Source of the DNA: Thermoclostridium caenicola
GTDB lineage: Bacteria; Bacillota; Clostridia; DSM-8532
Direction of reading: 5' to 3'
Length of the DNA: 52,869 nucleotides
Assembly (NCBI RefSeq): GCF_900142095.1
Contig: NZ_FQZP01000013.1
Span: forward strand, 1 to 52,869
Positions within the stretch are counted from its first letter, which is position 1, and each line of letters starts with the position of its first letter. The translations under genes and the position numbers were made by a program. This document shows, piece after piece, positions 1 through 8,136 of the stretch. The notes beneath the pieces are model-generated. The model worked only from the letters and a program-made list of their open reading frames with translations. It did no database searches and was not told where the DNA came from.

Positions 1-290
1 GTACCTTCCGTCCTTCACCAGCATGGCTATGGTCTTAGGATCTTTCAAATCATTCTTTGTCGGACTGTTATCGTCCAGTTCCTTCGTACATTTCATGTTG
101 AGTGCGTGACATTGATGACAAATGTAAAAAACAAATAAGCGCCTGAAAAACGGCCTGAATACAGGGCTTTCAGGTGATTTGCCATCTGCCGAAAATGTGC
201 TTTTTGGCGGCGGAGATGCCGGGAAACCCTGTATTTTTATGTGTGTGATTATTTGTGGAAACACATCCACAGCCTTTCGGGGCGGCTTCC
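1..290 (-). pseudogene. IS110-family transposase remnant, cut by window edge
   Basis: Reading the minus strand, an open frame ends at the window edge with KELDDNSPTKND, then DPKTIA and LVKDGRY, which match the segment following the first catalytic block of IS110-family (DEDD, RuvC-like) transposases. The frame runs upstream to about position 390 through a degenerate N-terminal part containing VDVFPQ. The conserved EPTGHYW-type segment expected between the two parts is missing, so the copy appears internally deleted. A related fragment lies at 52285-52640 in the same orientation and shares a near-identical stretch (around 92-117 here, around 52461-52486 there). Non-functional; the family call is from motif memory. 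Confidence 0.6.
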
Positions 291-451
291 GGCGGGAGGG
301 GTTGTGTAGACGGAAAAGACGAGGTTTGAAATGGTTTGATGTGTTTCGCGGGAATAAATACATCAATTTAAAACTCAATGAAAAGGCCTGAAACGCATCG
401 CTTTACTCAGACTTTAAATAATATTAATTTATTTTTTTAAAATTACGGAAA

Positions 452-488
452 GAAAAATGGTTTTCTAATCGTCAAATACAATAGAGAC
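452..488 (+). promoter_or_regulatory. Putative ECF sigma promoter of the secreted-protein operon
   Basis: The stretch contains GAAAAATGG, TTTTCTAATCGTC and AAATACAATAG. It aligns almost base for base with the stretch at 2555-2591 upstream of the ECF sigma gene, including an identical ATCGTC core. CGTC is the usual -10 core of ECF promoters in Firmicutes. It lies about 90 bp before the first gene start. Functional assignment is inferred. Confidence 0.55.
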
Positions 489-574
489 AACAAAGACTTT
501 TTTAAAGGGGATGATACCATTGTTTTAATATAACAACAATATTGCGCTATTAACAAAAAAAGGAGTGAAATTTC

Positions 575-1114
575 ATGAAAAAAATTATTGCACTCGCTGC
601 GGCTATTACTGTATTATCAGTATTCACAGTGAGTTTGGCTGCCGGGGCTTTCGCAAGTACAAATAACAACAATGTTCCAGAGCCATCAGTTCCGGCTACC
701 TCTGAAACTACAACCTTGCCCGATTCCGCATCCTCAAGCAGTGATTCTTTAAATATATTAACGGAGAATACAAACTTTCAGAATCATGGCTTTGAGGTTA
801 AGGCGCTGACTGAAGCGGTAAAATTGGATAAGACTGCTGCAATTAAGAAAGCAAATGAGAGCGTCGGCAAACAAATTAGCACGAAAGCAGAATCAATTAC
901 TGCCGTATTAGCAAAATTCACAGATACAGAAACGCCTGTATTGCCTGAATCTAATATTGCATTAAAGGATTACCCCGTTTGGATTGTGACATATCATGGC
1001 GTCACGTTACAGAAACAAGGGATGGCCGGCGGTACAGTGTATGCAGATCAAAATGTTGTAATTGACGCTAATAGTGGTGAAGTGCTTGAAACGTTCTCTT
1101 ATAGCATCAAATAA
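575..1114 (+). CDS. Secreted protein with C-terminal PepSY-like segment
   Basis: 179 aa. The start follows an AAGGAG site. Residues 1-27 form a classical signal peptide (MKKIIALAAA, a hydrophobic core, then AFAS), so the product should be exported. A Ser/Thr/Pro/Asn-rich linker (about 28-65) precedes a folded C-terminal part ending in VVIDANSGEVLETF, the DANSGEVL-type signature seen in PepSY/YpmB-like extracytoplasmic domains. It is the first of three co-directional exported-protein genes that end at a terminator near 2501 and sit downstream of a predicted ECF promoter. Its role is unknown; a cell-envelope or inhibitor role controlled by the neighbouring sigma factor is inference. Confidence 0.75.
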   Translation: MKKIIALAAAITVLSVFTVSLAAGAFASTNNNNVPEPSVPATSETTTLPDSASSSSDSLNILTENTNFQNHGFEVKALTEAVKLDKTAAIKKANESVGKQISTKAESITAVLAKFTDTETPVLPESNIALKDYPVWIVTYHGVTLQKQGMAGGTVYADQNVVIDANSGEVLETFSYSIK

Positions 1115-1237
1115 CGTGCCTGAATAACTATTGTTTTATTAATGAGAACAAAAATCAGAGGAGATGACTTCATTGGGCTTATGAATATTAGTCCGTTATT
1201 TAGATTGCGAGAATGATGAAAAGGATGGTGATTAGCT

Positions 1238-1930
1238 GTGCGGTTCGACAGGATTATTGGCAGATCAAAGACCCCTAAATTACTTGTACTACTTATCGCG
1301 ATCCTATTTTTAGTAGGGTGGAATGCTGAACCAGCCTTAGCGCAAAATTTATACGCCATTGCAACTGTTGATGCTCCAAGCGCTAATGAAAATTTCCTTG
1401 GAGGATATGCGCAATGGAAAACTCCAACACAATATACAACTGTTGATGGAGGTTTTACCTCTCAGGTTATATGGGTGACGACTCAAAACCAACAATACCG
1501 ATGGGTGGAAGTTGGCCTAACTAAAGGCTGGAAAGGTGACGACAGCATTTGGACAATGTATTGGGCAGAGTACACACCAACGTATAACGAGTATAAAGTT
1601 ACATCAGTTACACCCGGCTCAACAGGTTCTTTGCACCACTACCAGGTACAATACGATGCATATAATACTTGGGGAGCTTATATTGACTACACAAAAGTTG
1701 GTACGTCAACTCAGTCAGCAGGAACTTTAGCGGTTGATGTGGGCGCAGAAGTAACAAGTTCTCAAAATACACTTACAACAACTTATCCAGAGTATATGCA
1801 AGTCTTAAAAGCCGGCACATGGAAATATTGGAAAGATGCCGGAAGCATAAGCGAGTATGATGATTCACCTTTTGTTTGGGAATGGCGAGACACTGGAACA
1901 TATAAACTAGGGAAAACCTATAAAAATTAG
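1238..1930 (+). CDS. Secreted beta-rich protein, unknown function
   Basis: 230 aa, GTG start with AAAGGATGG upstream. A signal peptide spans about residues 1-36 (RSKTPK, then LLVLLIAILFLVGW, ending ALAQ). The mature part is rich in Trp, Tyr and Thr, with RWVEVGLTKGW and WTMYWAEYT about 30 residues apart. This resembles secreted concanavalin/neprosin-like beta-sandwich proteins, but I cannot name a family with confidence. It has no Cys and no cell-wall anchor, so it is probably released. It lies between two other exported-protein genes and overlaps the RBS region of the next, consistent with co-transcription. Confidence 0.75.
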   Translation: MRFDRIIGRSKTPKLLVLLIAILFLVGWNAEPALAQNLYAIATVDAPSANENFLGGYAQWKTPTQYTTVDGGFTSQVIWVTTQNQQYRWVEVGLTKGWKGDDSIWTMYWAEYTPTYNEYKVTSVTPGSTGSLHHYQVQYDAYNTWGAYIDYTKVGTSTQSAGTLAVDVGAEVTSSQNTLTTTYPEYMQVLKAGTWKYWKDAGSISEYDDSPFVWEWRDTGTYKLGKTYKN

Positions 1931-1942
1931 GAGGTGGTGATA

Positions 1943-2467
1943 ATGATTAAACGGCCAAACAAATGGATGGTAGTATCTGCTCTGTCAATCATTATAATAG
2001 CTTTACTTGCTTTTAGTGCATTAGCCATGGGAGAAAAAGTGTCAAATGTTCCTTTACCGTTGAACGCTTCTTCTGAATCCGAATACAAAATGCCAAAGAA
2101 CTTGCCAGGCAAATCGGGTGGACCATACTTGTCTTCGACTGAAATAGAAAAGGTTTCTGTTGATGTTGCTAAAGCTCGTGGAGAATTATCACCCAGCATT
2201 ATAGACTCAATTATGACCACACACGGTTTGCTTATTGAAGAAGGCGTGTTCAGCCCCTCATACTCTGTAGCTAATGACCGCGAAGTATATCTTGTAACAT
2301 TGACCGGGGAATTTACGTTTACAAGGGTACGTCCAGGTGCTGACCCAATCAAAGCGTCTTATGTCAATATAGAGATAGATGCGACAACAGGTGATGTTTT
2401 AGCGGTTGGAACCTCAACTGCGACTAAAGACAAGGAGATTCTGCAAAGACTAAAGATATCAGAGTAA
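1943..2467 (+). CDS. Exported protein related in style to the 575-1114 product
   Basis: 174 aa from the ATG at 1943, chosen because AGGAGGTGG lies 7-8 nt upstream; an in-frame GTG at 1934 falls inside that site. Residues 1-28 are a signal peptide or N-terminal anchor (VVSALSIIIIALLAFSALA). The C-terminal region carries NIEIDATTGDVLAVG, matching the DANSGEVL signature of the first gene in the operon and SVLVDDATGEVMAF in the anti-sigma factor at 3146. This suggests one extracytoplasmic domain type spread over the regulon. Biochemical role unknown. Confidence 0.75.
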   Translation: MIKRPNKWMVVSALSIIIIALLAFSALAMGEKVSNVPLPLNASSESEYKMPKNLPGKSGGPYLSSTEIEKVSVDVAKARGELSPSIIDSIMTTHGLLIEEGVFSPSYSVANDREVYLVTLTGEFTFTRVRPGADPIKASYVNIEIDATTGDVLAVGTSTATKDKEILQRLKISE

Positions 2468-2500
2468 TTTATTCTACAGAAAAATGTTTTATAGTAAAAA

Positions 2501-2538
2501 AATCACCGCAATCCTTAATTTGGGTTGCGGTGATTTTT
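2501..2538 (+). terminator. Intrinsic terminator after secreted-protein operon
   Basis: AATCACCGCAA (2501-2511) pairs perfectly with TTGCGGTGATT (2525-2535) and is followed by a T run. It sits 34 nt after the last stop codon and just before the sigma operon promoter. Confidence 0.9.
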
Positions 2539-2554
2539 ATGCCTTATTGCGAAT

Positions 2555-2591
2555 GAAAAACGATTTTGTTATCGTCTAATATAAAATAGGG
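2555..2591 (+). promoter_or_regulatory. Putative autoregulated ECF promoter of the sigma operon
   Basis: GAAAAACGATTTTGTT, ATCGTC and TAATATAAAATAG correspond position by position to the site at 452-488. It lies 59 bp upstream of the ATG at 2650, as expected for ECF autoregulation. Confidence 0.55.
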
Positions 2592-2649
2592 ATATTTTAG
2601 TAGAATTGGAGAGCGTTTATTGGAACGCAGCCGATCGGGGAGCAGGTTA

Positions 2650-3162
2650 ATGGCGAATGATTTTGATGATATTGAATGTTTAGTTAAGACTTATGGAAAA
2701 GATGTTTTAAGAATATGCCGTTATTATCTACGCAATAGTCAGGACGCGGAAGATGCCTTTCAGGAAGTCTTTATTAAACTAATAAGGAAACGCTCTACAT
2801 TTCGTGGCAAATCCGAGTTTAAAACATGGCTGACAAGAATTGCCATTAATACGTGTAAAGATTTTCTAAAAAGCCGTTCGTTAAGGAATAGTACAGACGA
2901 AAGCATTCTCGACTGCAACGATTGCGTTGATGCTGCAAAATATGATGAATATGATGAGCTTTATCATATTATAACTACATTACCTTTGGATTATAAAGAC
3001 GTAATATTGCTTAAATACTATTACGGCTACACATCAAAAGAAATTGCGAGAATACTTAAACTAACAGAGCCTGCCGTAAACTCAAGATTGCATAGAGCAA
3101 AAAATTATCTCAAAAAAATATTAACTGAGAAAGGATGGTCGGATTATGAATACCTCGATTGA
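2650..3162 (+). CDS. ECF-type RNA polymerase sigma factor
   Basis: 170 aa from the ATG at 2650 (MANDFDD), with GGGGAG 7 nt upstream; a TTG at 2620 would add 10 residues. Region 2 is seen at about residues 10-80 (LRNSQDAEDAFQEVFIKL, then FKTWLTRIAINTCKDF), and region 4 with its helix-turn-helix at about 105-160 (LPLDYKDVILLKYYYG, then EIARILKLTEPAVNSRLHR). Length and lack of region 3 fit the ECF class. The last 17 nt overlap the anti-sigma gene, implying translational coupling. It probably recognises the paired CGTC promoters at 452 and 2555 (inference). Confidence 0.92.
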   Translation: MANDFDDIECLVKTYGKDVLRICRYYLRNSQDAEDAFQEVFIKLIRKRSTFRGKSEFKTWLTRIAINTCKDFLKSRSLRNSTDESILDCNDCVDAAKYDEYDELYHIITTLPLDYKDVILLKYYYGYTSKEIARILKLTEPAVNSRLHRAKNYLKKILTEKGWSDYEYLD

Positions 3163-4060
3163 AAAAGCACTTCATAAAGGATTGGATGACGTTGAGGTTC
3201 CACCGCGGCTGGAAGTTCAAACAATAGAAAAAATTAGGGAGAAATCAAAAATTACTTTTTTCAATTTTAGATTGAACAGGAAATATGTTTCCATTGCCGC
3301 ATGTGTGGTGGTGGTTGTTATTGCTTTTATAGGTGTTCAGCCATATATCAATAACAATAATATTCTCCCAAGTGAAAAAGGATTAGACCAGCCGAGCGTT
3401 CAGGCTCCCTCTTCTACTAATCTTGATAATACAGGACAAAACAGTGCAGTTTATCATAACATAGATATATCGCAGATTATTAGGCAACCATATGAAGCAA
3501 ACGTACCGGCAAGCTATTTTTTTCAAAATTGGCTTCAGTTTGTAAAGAAAAACCCGGGTGTCGGTTCACATTGGGATAACCAACAATTTAATAAAGATAG
3601 TATAGAATCAGTTCTGCATATATCTATTATTTCACCTGTTCTTCCCAAAGGGGATTATACGACAACACAAAGCGTTTTGGTGGACGACGCAACTGGTGAA
3701 GTCATGGCATTCCGTACAGACTATTATTACTACAACAAAGATACGTTGGAATTTCAAAACCGCTTCAGCGTCTTTTATTTCTTAGTAGATTATTTCAACA
3801 CAGAAGAACTGGAACAAGTCCAAAATGTAACCAAGCCAAACGGACAAATCCATATAGATGATTTTTATCCATCAACCAATGTAAATGCAAAGGTACCTCA
3901 TGTTAGGAAGTTGATATACTTGGAAAACAGAGTCGGTATTGCCATTGAAGCAGAAGCAGATGTTGTCAAGACTGAAGACAAAGTTGATGAAGAAAAAAGC
4001 CGTGAACGTTATGAGGAAACCGACAAACAACTTATTGGCTTGATGAAATCTATAATCTGA
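3146..4060 (+). CDS. Membrane anti-sigma factor (cognate of 2650 sigma)
   Basis: 304 aa. A short cytoplasmic N-terminus (about 1-48, including VPPRLEVQTIEKIREK) should bind the sigma factor. One transmembrane helix follows (about 49-68, VSIAACVVVVVIAFIGV), then a roughly 235-residue extracytoplasmic domain. That domain contains SVLVDDATGEVMAF, the same signature as in the secreted proteins at 575 and 1943, and ends in an acidic helical tail. No zinc-binding HxxxCxxC motif is seen, so it is not a ZAS-type anti-sigma factor. Position and overlap with the sigma gene are the main evidence. Confidence 0.8.
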   Translation: MNTSIEKALHKGLDDVEVPPRLEVQTIEKIREKSKITFFNFRLNRKYVSIAACVVVVVIAFIGVQPYINNNNILPSEKGLDQPSVQAPSSTNLDNTGQNSAVYHNIDISQIIRQPYEANVPASYFFQNWLQFVKKNPGVGSHWDNQQFNKDSIESVLHISIISPVLPKGDYTTTQSVLVDDATGEVMAFRTDYYYYNKDTLEFQNRFSVFYFLVDYFNTEELEQVQNVTKPNGQIHIDDFYPSTNVNAKVPHVRKLIYLENRVGIAIEAEADVVKTEDKVDEEKSRERYEETDKQLIGLMKSII

Positions 4061-4597
4061 GGCAACGTTGCGCAAAGGTGCCGGATTATTGAGCAGGGCG
4101 GTGCAGCTATTTAAGCATAGGAGAAACTCAAGCCTCTTTTCATGCACATGGACATGCCAAATCAGACCGCCAAGTTTCAATTGTTGTCTTGATTCGGCTT
4201 GTCGCCGCGACAATAAAATCAGAACAGAAATTATAAAACAAACATAGTTAACAAACGTTAATCTTAAAAAAAGAAAGGCGGAATCTACATTGTACCATAT
4301 TTCGCAAGGGAAAAATGAAGCAATATCCATAAGCGCAAACAAGAAAAATTCGGCATGACAACACCTGCCGGACTTAAATAATAGCTGAGCGTATGGCGGG
4401 TGCTGCCGTGTAGGTTGGAGCTTAAGAGGTTGATATTGTATGATATGTACTTCATGCAATATCAAGCGGTTCTCTGCCAATATACATAAGGCAAAAGCTA
4501 TACGCCGGAAAAGATTCCATCCCCGTATAAAAAGACAATACAGCGCAAAAAGAGATGACGACCCTTAGGCAGGGCACTGCTTGATAGAATAGTTTTT
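4061..4597 (+). other. Gene-poor gap containing the likely left prophage boundary
   Basis: No convincing gene. The open frame on the minus strand (3872-4480) runs antisense into the anti-sigma gene, has no usable RBS and an unlikely composition. The stretch lies between the last host gene and the first phage gene, so the left attachment site should be here. It contains the inverted repeat at 4430-4465. ACAGCGCAAA (about 4539) has its complement TTTGCGCTGT (about 4641) around the terminator at 4598. Confidence 0.5.
4430..4465. repeat. Inverted repeat near predicted prophage left end
   Basis: TTGATATTG (4430-4438) and CAATATCAA (4457-4465) are perfect 9-bp arms around an 18-bp centre whose edges (TATGA / TCATG) almost continue the symmetry. 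No T tract follows, so it is not a terminator. The size and symmetry resemble a recombinase or regulator binding site; function unproven. Confidence 0.45.
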
Positions 4598-4637
4598 GCG
4601 GCCGAGTTTACGGATTTCAGTAAACTCGGCCGCTTTT
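4598..4637 (+). terminator. Strong 14-bp intrinsic terminator
   Basis: GCGGCCGAGTTTAC (4598-4611) pairs perfectly with GTAAACTCGGCCGC (4620-4633), followed by TTTT. A T run also precedes the stem (A run on the other strand), so it may act in both directions and insulate prophage from host transcription. Confidence 0.85.
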
Positions 4638-4718
4638 GTCTTTGCGCTGTTTTACAGAGATGCCGCAGCCCTCCCCGCCTCCTTTCCCATGAGTTTTCGG
4701 GAAAGGAGGTGGAAATGG

Positions 4719-5111
4719 ATGGACAAGGAGTATTTTATTGAAATAAACGGCAGGCAAATTCCGGTAAGCAAGGAAGTATATTATGCCTTCAAGCGCCCTG
4801 CTTGGAGAGAGCGCAAGCGCAGGCAGGTTCGCGCGGAAAAGGAGCTCTCGCTCGAAGCGTTTGCGGACGCGGGGTTTGAGATTCCTTCCGGGCAGGCGCT
4901 GGTTGACGAGATCGTCGAGGACAAGCTGTTATTAGACATGCTGTCCAAGGCGCTTTCGGAACTGACCGAGGAGGAGCGGGTTCTGATTGACGAGCTGTTC
5001 TTTAACGATAAGTCGGAACGCGAAATAGCTCGTGAAATAGGTGTATCCCAACCGGCCATACATAAGCGCCGTAACCGCATACTGGAAAAATTAAAAAAAT
5101 TGATGACTTAA
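4719..5111 (+). CDS. Sigma-70 region 4-like phage regulator
   Basis: 130 aa from the ATG at 4719 (MDKEYFIEING), preceded by GGAAAGGAGGTGG; an upstream extension of the frame to 4596 would run through the terminator and is rejected. The C-terminal half (about 75-130) is a region 4-type helix-turn-helix: LTEEERVLIDELFFNDKSE, then EIAREIGVSQPAIHKRR. No region 2 is visible, so it cannot be a full sigma factor. Such small proteins are common on clostridial mobile elements. It is the first gene of the prophage early block, with a terminator right after it, and may control early transcription (inference). Confidence 0.8.
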   Translation: MDKEYFIEINGRQIPVSKEVYYAFKRPAWRERKRRQVRAEKELSLEAFADAGFEIPSGQALVDEIVEDKLLLDMLSKALSELTEEERVLIDELFFNDKSEREIAREIGVSQPAIHKRRNRILEKLKKLMT

Positions 5112-5118
5112 GGTTATC

Positions 5119-5159
5119 AACCACCCCCAAACTTTCCTTTGGATTGTGAGGGGGTTTTT
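5119..5159 (+). terminator. Intrinsic terminator
   Basis: ACCCCC (5123-5128) and GGGGGT (5150-5155) enclose a 21-nt loop and are followed by a T run. It separates the first regulator gene from the replication genes. Confidence 0.7.
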
Positions 5160-5186
5160 AATTGCCCCGAAACGGAGGTGAGAGAC

Positions 5187-5378
5187 ATGAGAAAAAGCGT
5201 GAACGCCGCTTTGACGCAGAGCGAGGAAACGACGGAAGAACTGGTAGGCATCCTGACCGCCATCAGCATAGTGTCAAAACGGCTGGCAAAAAAGCTGGCG
5301 ACGCTTGAAAAGCCGCCTGACGAAGGGAGGGACAAAACGGATGGAACAGCCGAAGCCGCTTCTGCCCATGCCGATTAA
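5187..5378 (+). CDS. Small phage protein, unknown
   Basis: 63 aa (MRKSVNAALTQSEE) with ACGGAGGTG 8 nt before the ATG. It is predicted alpha-helical, charged, and without membrane segments: SEETTEELVGILTAISIVSKRLAKKLATLEK. The 3' end overlaps the helicase gene start by 38 nt, so both are probably translated from one message. Similar small helical proteins often precede SNF2 helicases in clostridial phages, but I recognise no domain. Confidence 0.65.
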   Translation: MRKSVNAALTQSEETTEELVGILTAISIVSKRLAKKLATLEKPPDEGRDKTDGTAEAASAHAD

Positions 5379-6813
5379 AGCCGCGCCGTATAAGCATCAG
5401 ATCGACGCTTTCAATTTCGTATGCGGCAAGTTCGGCCTGATTCCGGCGAGCGGGATGGCATCTTCCGGCGCGGCTCTGCTCATGGAAATGGGCACCGGAA
5501 AGACCATAACCAGCATTGCGGTCGCCGGCGCTTTGTATCAGACTGGCAAAATCCACAGGATTCTGGTGGTGGCCCCGCTCTCCATCCTTGGTGTTTGGCG
5601 GGAAGAGTTCGAGAAATTCGCGGATTTCGATTACAGCCTTGCGGTTCTTGAAGGCAGCACCGCAAAGAAGATCGATACCCTGCGGCACATGCGCGGCTCT
5701 CCCCTGCAAGTCGCGGTGATCAATTATGAATCGGCATGGCGTCTGGAAAAGGAACTTGCCGCATGGAATCCCGACCTGCTCATCGCGGACGAAGGCCACA
5801 AGATCAAAACCCATAACATTGCGGCGTCCAAGGCCATGCACCGGCTGGGCGCAAGGGCGCGGTACAGGCTGCTGCTCACAGGGACGGTCATTACCAACAA
5901 GGCCATCGACGTGTTCAGCCAGTACAAATTCTTGAGTCCCGCCGTCTTTGGCCAAAGCTTCTATGCGTTCCGCAATAGATACTTCGATATGGTTGGCTAT
6001 GGCAACCATACGCCAGTGCTGAAAAAATCAATGGAACAGGATTTGATGAAAAGGATTCACAGCATTGCATTCCGGGCGACCAAAGCGGAGTGCCTGGATT
6101 TGCCGGAAACCACCGATATTATTCGCCATATTGAGCTTGAGCCTGTCACTTTAAAGAAATATAAAGAGCTTGTCAAACAAAGCTATACTGAGCTGGCAGC
6201 TGGAGAAGTAACAGCTACAAACATACTGACACGCTTGCTTCGTCTTTCGCAATTAACCGGCGGCTTCATCGGAAGCGATGACGGTGGGAAAATCGAGCAA
6301 GTCAGTGATGCCAAGTTGAAAGCTCTTGAGGATATCCTTGAAAGCAGTATTCAAGAAGGACATAAGCTGGTTGTCATAGCAAGGTTTATCCCTGAAATTC
6401 ATGCTATATGCAGGTTGTTGGAGAAAAAGAACATCGGCTATGCATGTATTTATGGTGCGACTAAGGATCGCCAAGGGCAAGTAAACCGGTTTCAATGTGA
6501 TCCCGACTGCATGGTGTTTGTAGGCCAGATTGCAACCGCTGGACTCGGTATTACGCTGACCGCTGCAAGCACAATGGTATTTTACTCCCTTGATTATTCC
6601 ATGTCGAATTTCGAGCAGACAAAGGCCCGCATCCATAGAGTTGGACAGAAGAATGGCTGCACATATATCTACCTTATTGCCAAGGGTACTGTGGATTCAA
6701 AAATCCTGACTGCTCTACGCAATAAGGCAGATCTTGCAAAAATGCTGATAGACGACTACCGCAAAGGAGCAAATCCTTTTGCCCCAGAGGGAGGTGAAAG
6801 CTATGAGCGATAA
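5341..6813 (+). CDS. SNF2-family DEAD/H helicase
   Basis: 490 aa from the ATG at 5341, which has GGGAGG about 10 nt upstream. The two-lobed SF2 helicase core is complete: Walker A EMGTGKT (about 50-56), motif II DEGH (150-153), motif III LLLTGT (177-182), then in the second lobe ATAGLGITLT and motif VI ARIHRVGQ (about 425-435), which carries the arginine finger. Members translocate on double-stranded DNA using ATP. In phage replication blocks like this one they stand beside polymerase and primase genes, so a role in replication fork or template remodelling is likely (inference). It overlaps the next gene by 11 nt. Confidence 0.93.
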   Translation: MEQPKPLLPMPIKAAPYKHQIDAFNFVCGKFGLIPASGMASSGAALLMEMGTGKTITSIAVAGALYQTGKIHRILVVAPLSILGVWREEFEKFADFDYSLAVLEGSTAKKIDTLRHMRGSPLQVAVINYESAWRLEKELAAWNPDLLIADEGHKIKTHNIAASKAMHRLGARARYRLLLTGTVITNKAIDVFSQYKFLSPAVFGQSFYAFRNRYFDMVGYGNHTPVLKKSMEQDLMKRIHSIAFRATKAECLDLPETTDIIRHIELEPVTLKKYKELVKQSYTELAAGEVTATNILTRLLRLSQLTGGFIGSDDGGKIEQVSDAKLKALEDILESSIQEGHKLVVIARFIPEIHAICRLLEKKNIGYACIYGATKDRQGQVNRFQCDPDCMVFVGQIATAGLGITLTAASTMVFYSLDYSMSNFEQTKARIHRVGQKNGCTYIYLIAKGTVDSKILTALRNKADLAKMLIDDYRKGANPFAPEGGESYER

Positions 6814-7219
6814 TGCGATGTTTGAACTTGCTGACCGTCTGAAGGAGCTGCGCGAGGCAAAGAAGGCTGTTGAAGAGGAACTGAAAAGCATAAATGCGGA
6901 GATTGACGAGGTCGAATACCGTCTGTCTGAGCTGATGATCAGCAGTGAGACGCAAAACTTCACAAGAGCAGGAACAATGTTCTGCCTTTCAACGACAACA
7001 AGAGCCAGTGCTGCCGCAGGCATGAAGGAGGAACTGTTTGACGCACTACGCAGTAAAGGCTTTGGAGAACTCATCTATGAAACAGTCAATGCAAATTCTC
7101 TGTCAGCATTTGTTAAAGAACAGATTGCCGAGAATGGAGACGAGATTCCCGACTGGTTGAAAGGCCTTGTGAATGTCTTCGAAAAGACAACAGTAACTAT
7201 GCGAAAAGCGGCAAGGTAA
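6803..7219 (+). CDS. Coiled-coil phage protein, unknown
   Basis: 138 aa; the ATG at 6803 has GAGGGAGGTG upstream and overlaps the helicase stop. Residues about 5-50 are a strongly charged coiled coil (LADRLKELREAKKAVEEELK, then INAEIDEVEYRLSELM). The second half looks globular (MKEELFDALRSKGFGELIYE, then VNANSLSAFVKEQIAENG). It is translationally coupled to the helicase, which suggests a helper or nucleic-acid-handling role, but no known family is recognised. Confidence 0.8.
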   Translation: MSDNAMFELADRLKELREAKKAVEEELKSINAEIDEVEYRLSELMISSETQNFTRAGTMFCLSTTTRASAAAGMKEELFDALRSKGFGELIYETVNANSLSAFVKEQIAENGDEIPDWLKGLVNVFEKTTVTMRKAAR

Positions 7220-7326
7220 ATAGTTTCATTGCGCAATGCTCAAGGAATAACGGTTCTAAGATCAAAGTTTCAAAGAACAATGATATAGATTACATTTCAA
7301 ATTCATATTTACGGAGGTATAAAAGC

Positions 7327-8079
7327 ATGAAAAACAATGAACTCGTAACTATTAACGAAAATACAGGTTTTCTTCAGCTCGCTGATTTCAATCTTGACGA
7401 GGCAATGGCATCAGAACTTGACGGTCTTGACATGACTTTTGAACGCATAAAAATCCCGTCCGCAGGCAGCACAGTATTCGAAGTACCCGGGGAAAATCCC
7501 GGAGAACCTGATACTGTCAAAGAATTCTCAGCGGTAATTCTTTATCATCATCCACTTTATGCATACTACAAGGACAAGTATACCGGAGGCAGTAACCCAC
7601 CGGATTGCGGAAGCTTTGATGGTATAACCGGCGAAGGAGACCCCGGGGGAAGCTGTGCCAAATGCCCATATAATCAGTTCGGTTCGGGGGAAAACGGCAG
7701 CAAAGCTTGCAAGAACCGCCGCAGGATATATGTACTGCGTGAAGGGGAGATTTTCCCGTTGATACTCTCATTGCCAACAGGATCGTTGAAAGAGTTTTCC
7801 CGCTACATCAAAAGGCTGCTTTCTAAAGGTAAAAAATCGAACAGCGTAGTTACCCGCTTTTCATTGAAAAAGGCGACCAATTCAAGCGGTATCACCTATT
7901 CACAGGCTCAGTTTGCTGTAGATCGGAATCTGACCGCTGACGAATATGCGTTGATATCCAAGCTTTCCGAGCAGGTCAAAGCATTCAGTACCCGAGTCGG
8001 CCATGACACTGAACCTGCCGGTGAAGAGGTAATAAATGTAGACCCTGAATCAGGTGAAATTACTGAGCCGCTTAAGTGA
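7327..8079 (+). CDS. Conserved phage protein with Cys cluster, possibly ssDNA-binding
   Basis: 250 aa, start after ACGGAGGT. The central part has a possible zinc site with four Cys between about residues 97 and 134: CGSFDGITGEGDPGG, CAKCPYN and KACKNRR. The following segment (IYVLREGEIFPLILSLPTGS) and the acidic tail (NVDPESGEITEPLK) are typical of phage proteins encoded beside DNA polymerases; an acidic C-terminus is also a feature of ssDNA-binding proteins. Position between helicase and polymerase supports a replication role. No firm family call. Confidence 0.75.
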   Translation: MKNNELVTINENTGFLQLADFNLDEAMASELDGLDMTFERIKIPSAGSTVFEVPGENPGEPDTVKEFSAVILYHHPLYAYYKDKYTGGSNPPDCGSFDGITGEGDPGGSCAKCPYNQFGSGENGSKACKNRRRIYVLREGEIFPLILSLPTGSLKEFSRYIKRLLSKGKKSNSVVTRFSLKKATNSSGITYSQAQFAVDRNLTADEYALISKLSEQVKAFSTRVGHDTEPAGEEVINVDPESGEITEPLK

Positions 8080-8085
8080 TCAAAG

Positions 8086-8121
8086 GCCCTATCGGAGAGT
8101 AACTTCTATCTCCGATAGGGC
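8086..8121 (+). other. Perfect 13-bp hairpin before polymerase RBS
   Basis: GCCCTATCGGAGA (8086-8098) and TCTCCGATAGGGC (8109-8121) form a perfect stem with a 10-nt loop and no T tract. It ends a few bases before the AAAGGAG of the polymerase gene, so it may tune translation or mRNA stability rather than terminate transcription. Confidence 0.6.
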
Positions 8122-8136
8122 GGAAAGGAGAACCGC

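Noticed and set aside
179-391. 70-aa plus-strand frame near the left end
   Set aside because: Lies antisense over the IS110 remnant, has no RBS and an unlikely composition.
2620-2649. TTG start for the host ECF sigma factor
   Set aside because: Adds ten residues unlike sigma N-termini; ATG 2650 has a better placed purine-rich site, though the TTG is not excluded.
3872-4480. 202-aa minus-strand frame
   Set aside because: Half of it is antisense to the anti-sigma gene, it has no RBS, and the residue composition is not protein-like.
5263-6009. 248-aa minus-strand frame
   Set aside because: Antisense shadow of the SNF2 helicase, whose motifs are unmistakable.
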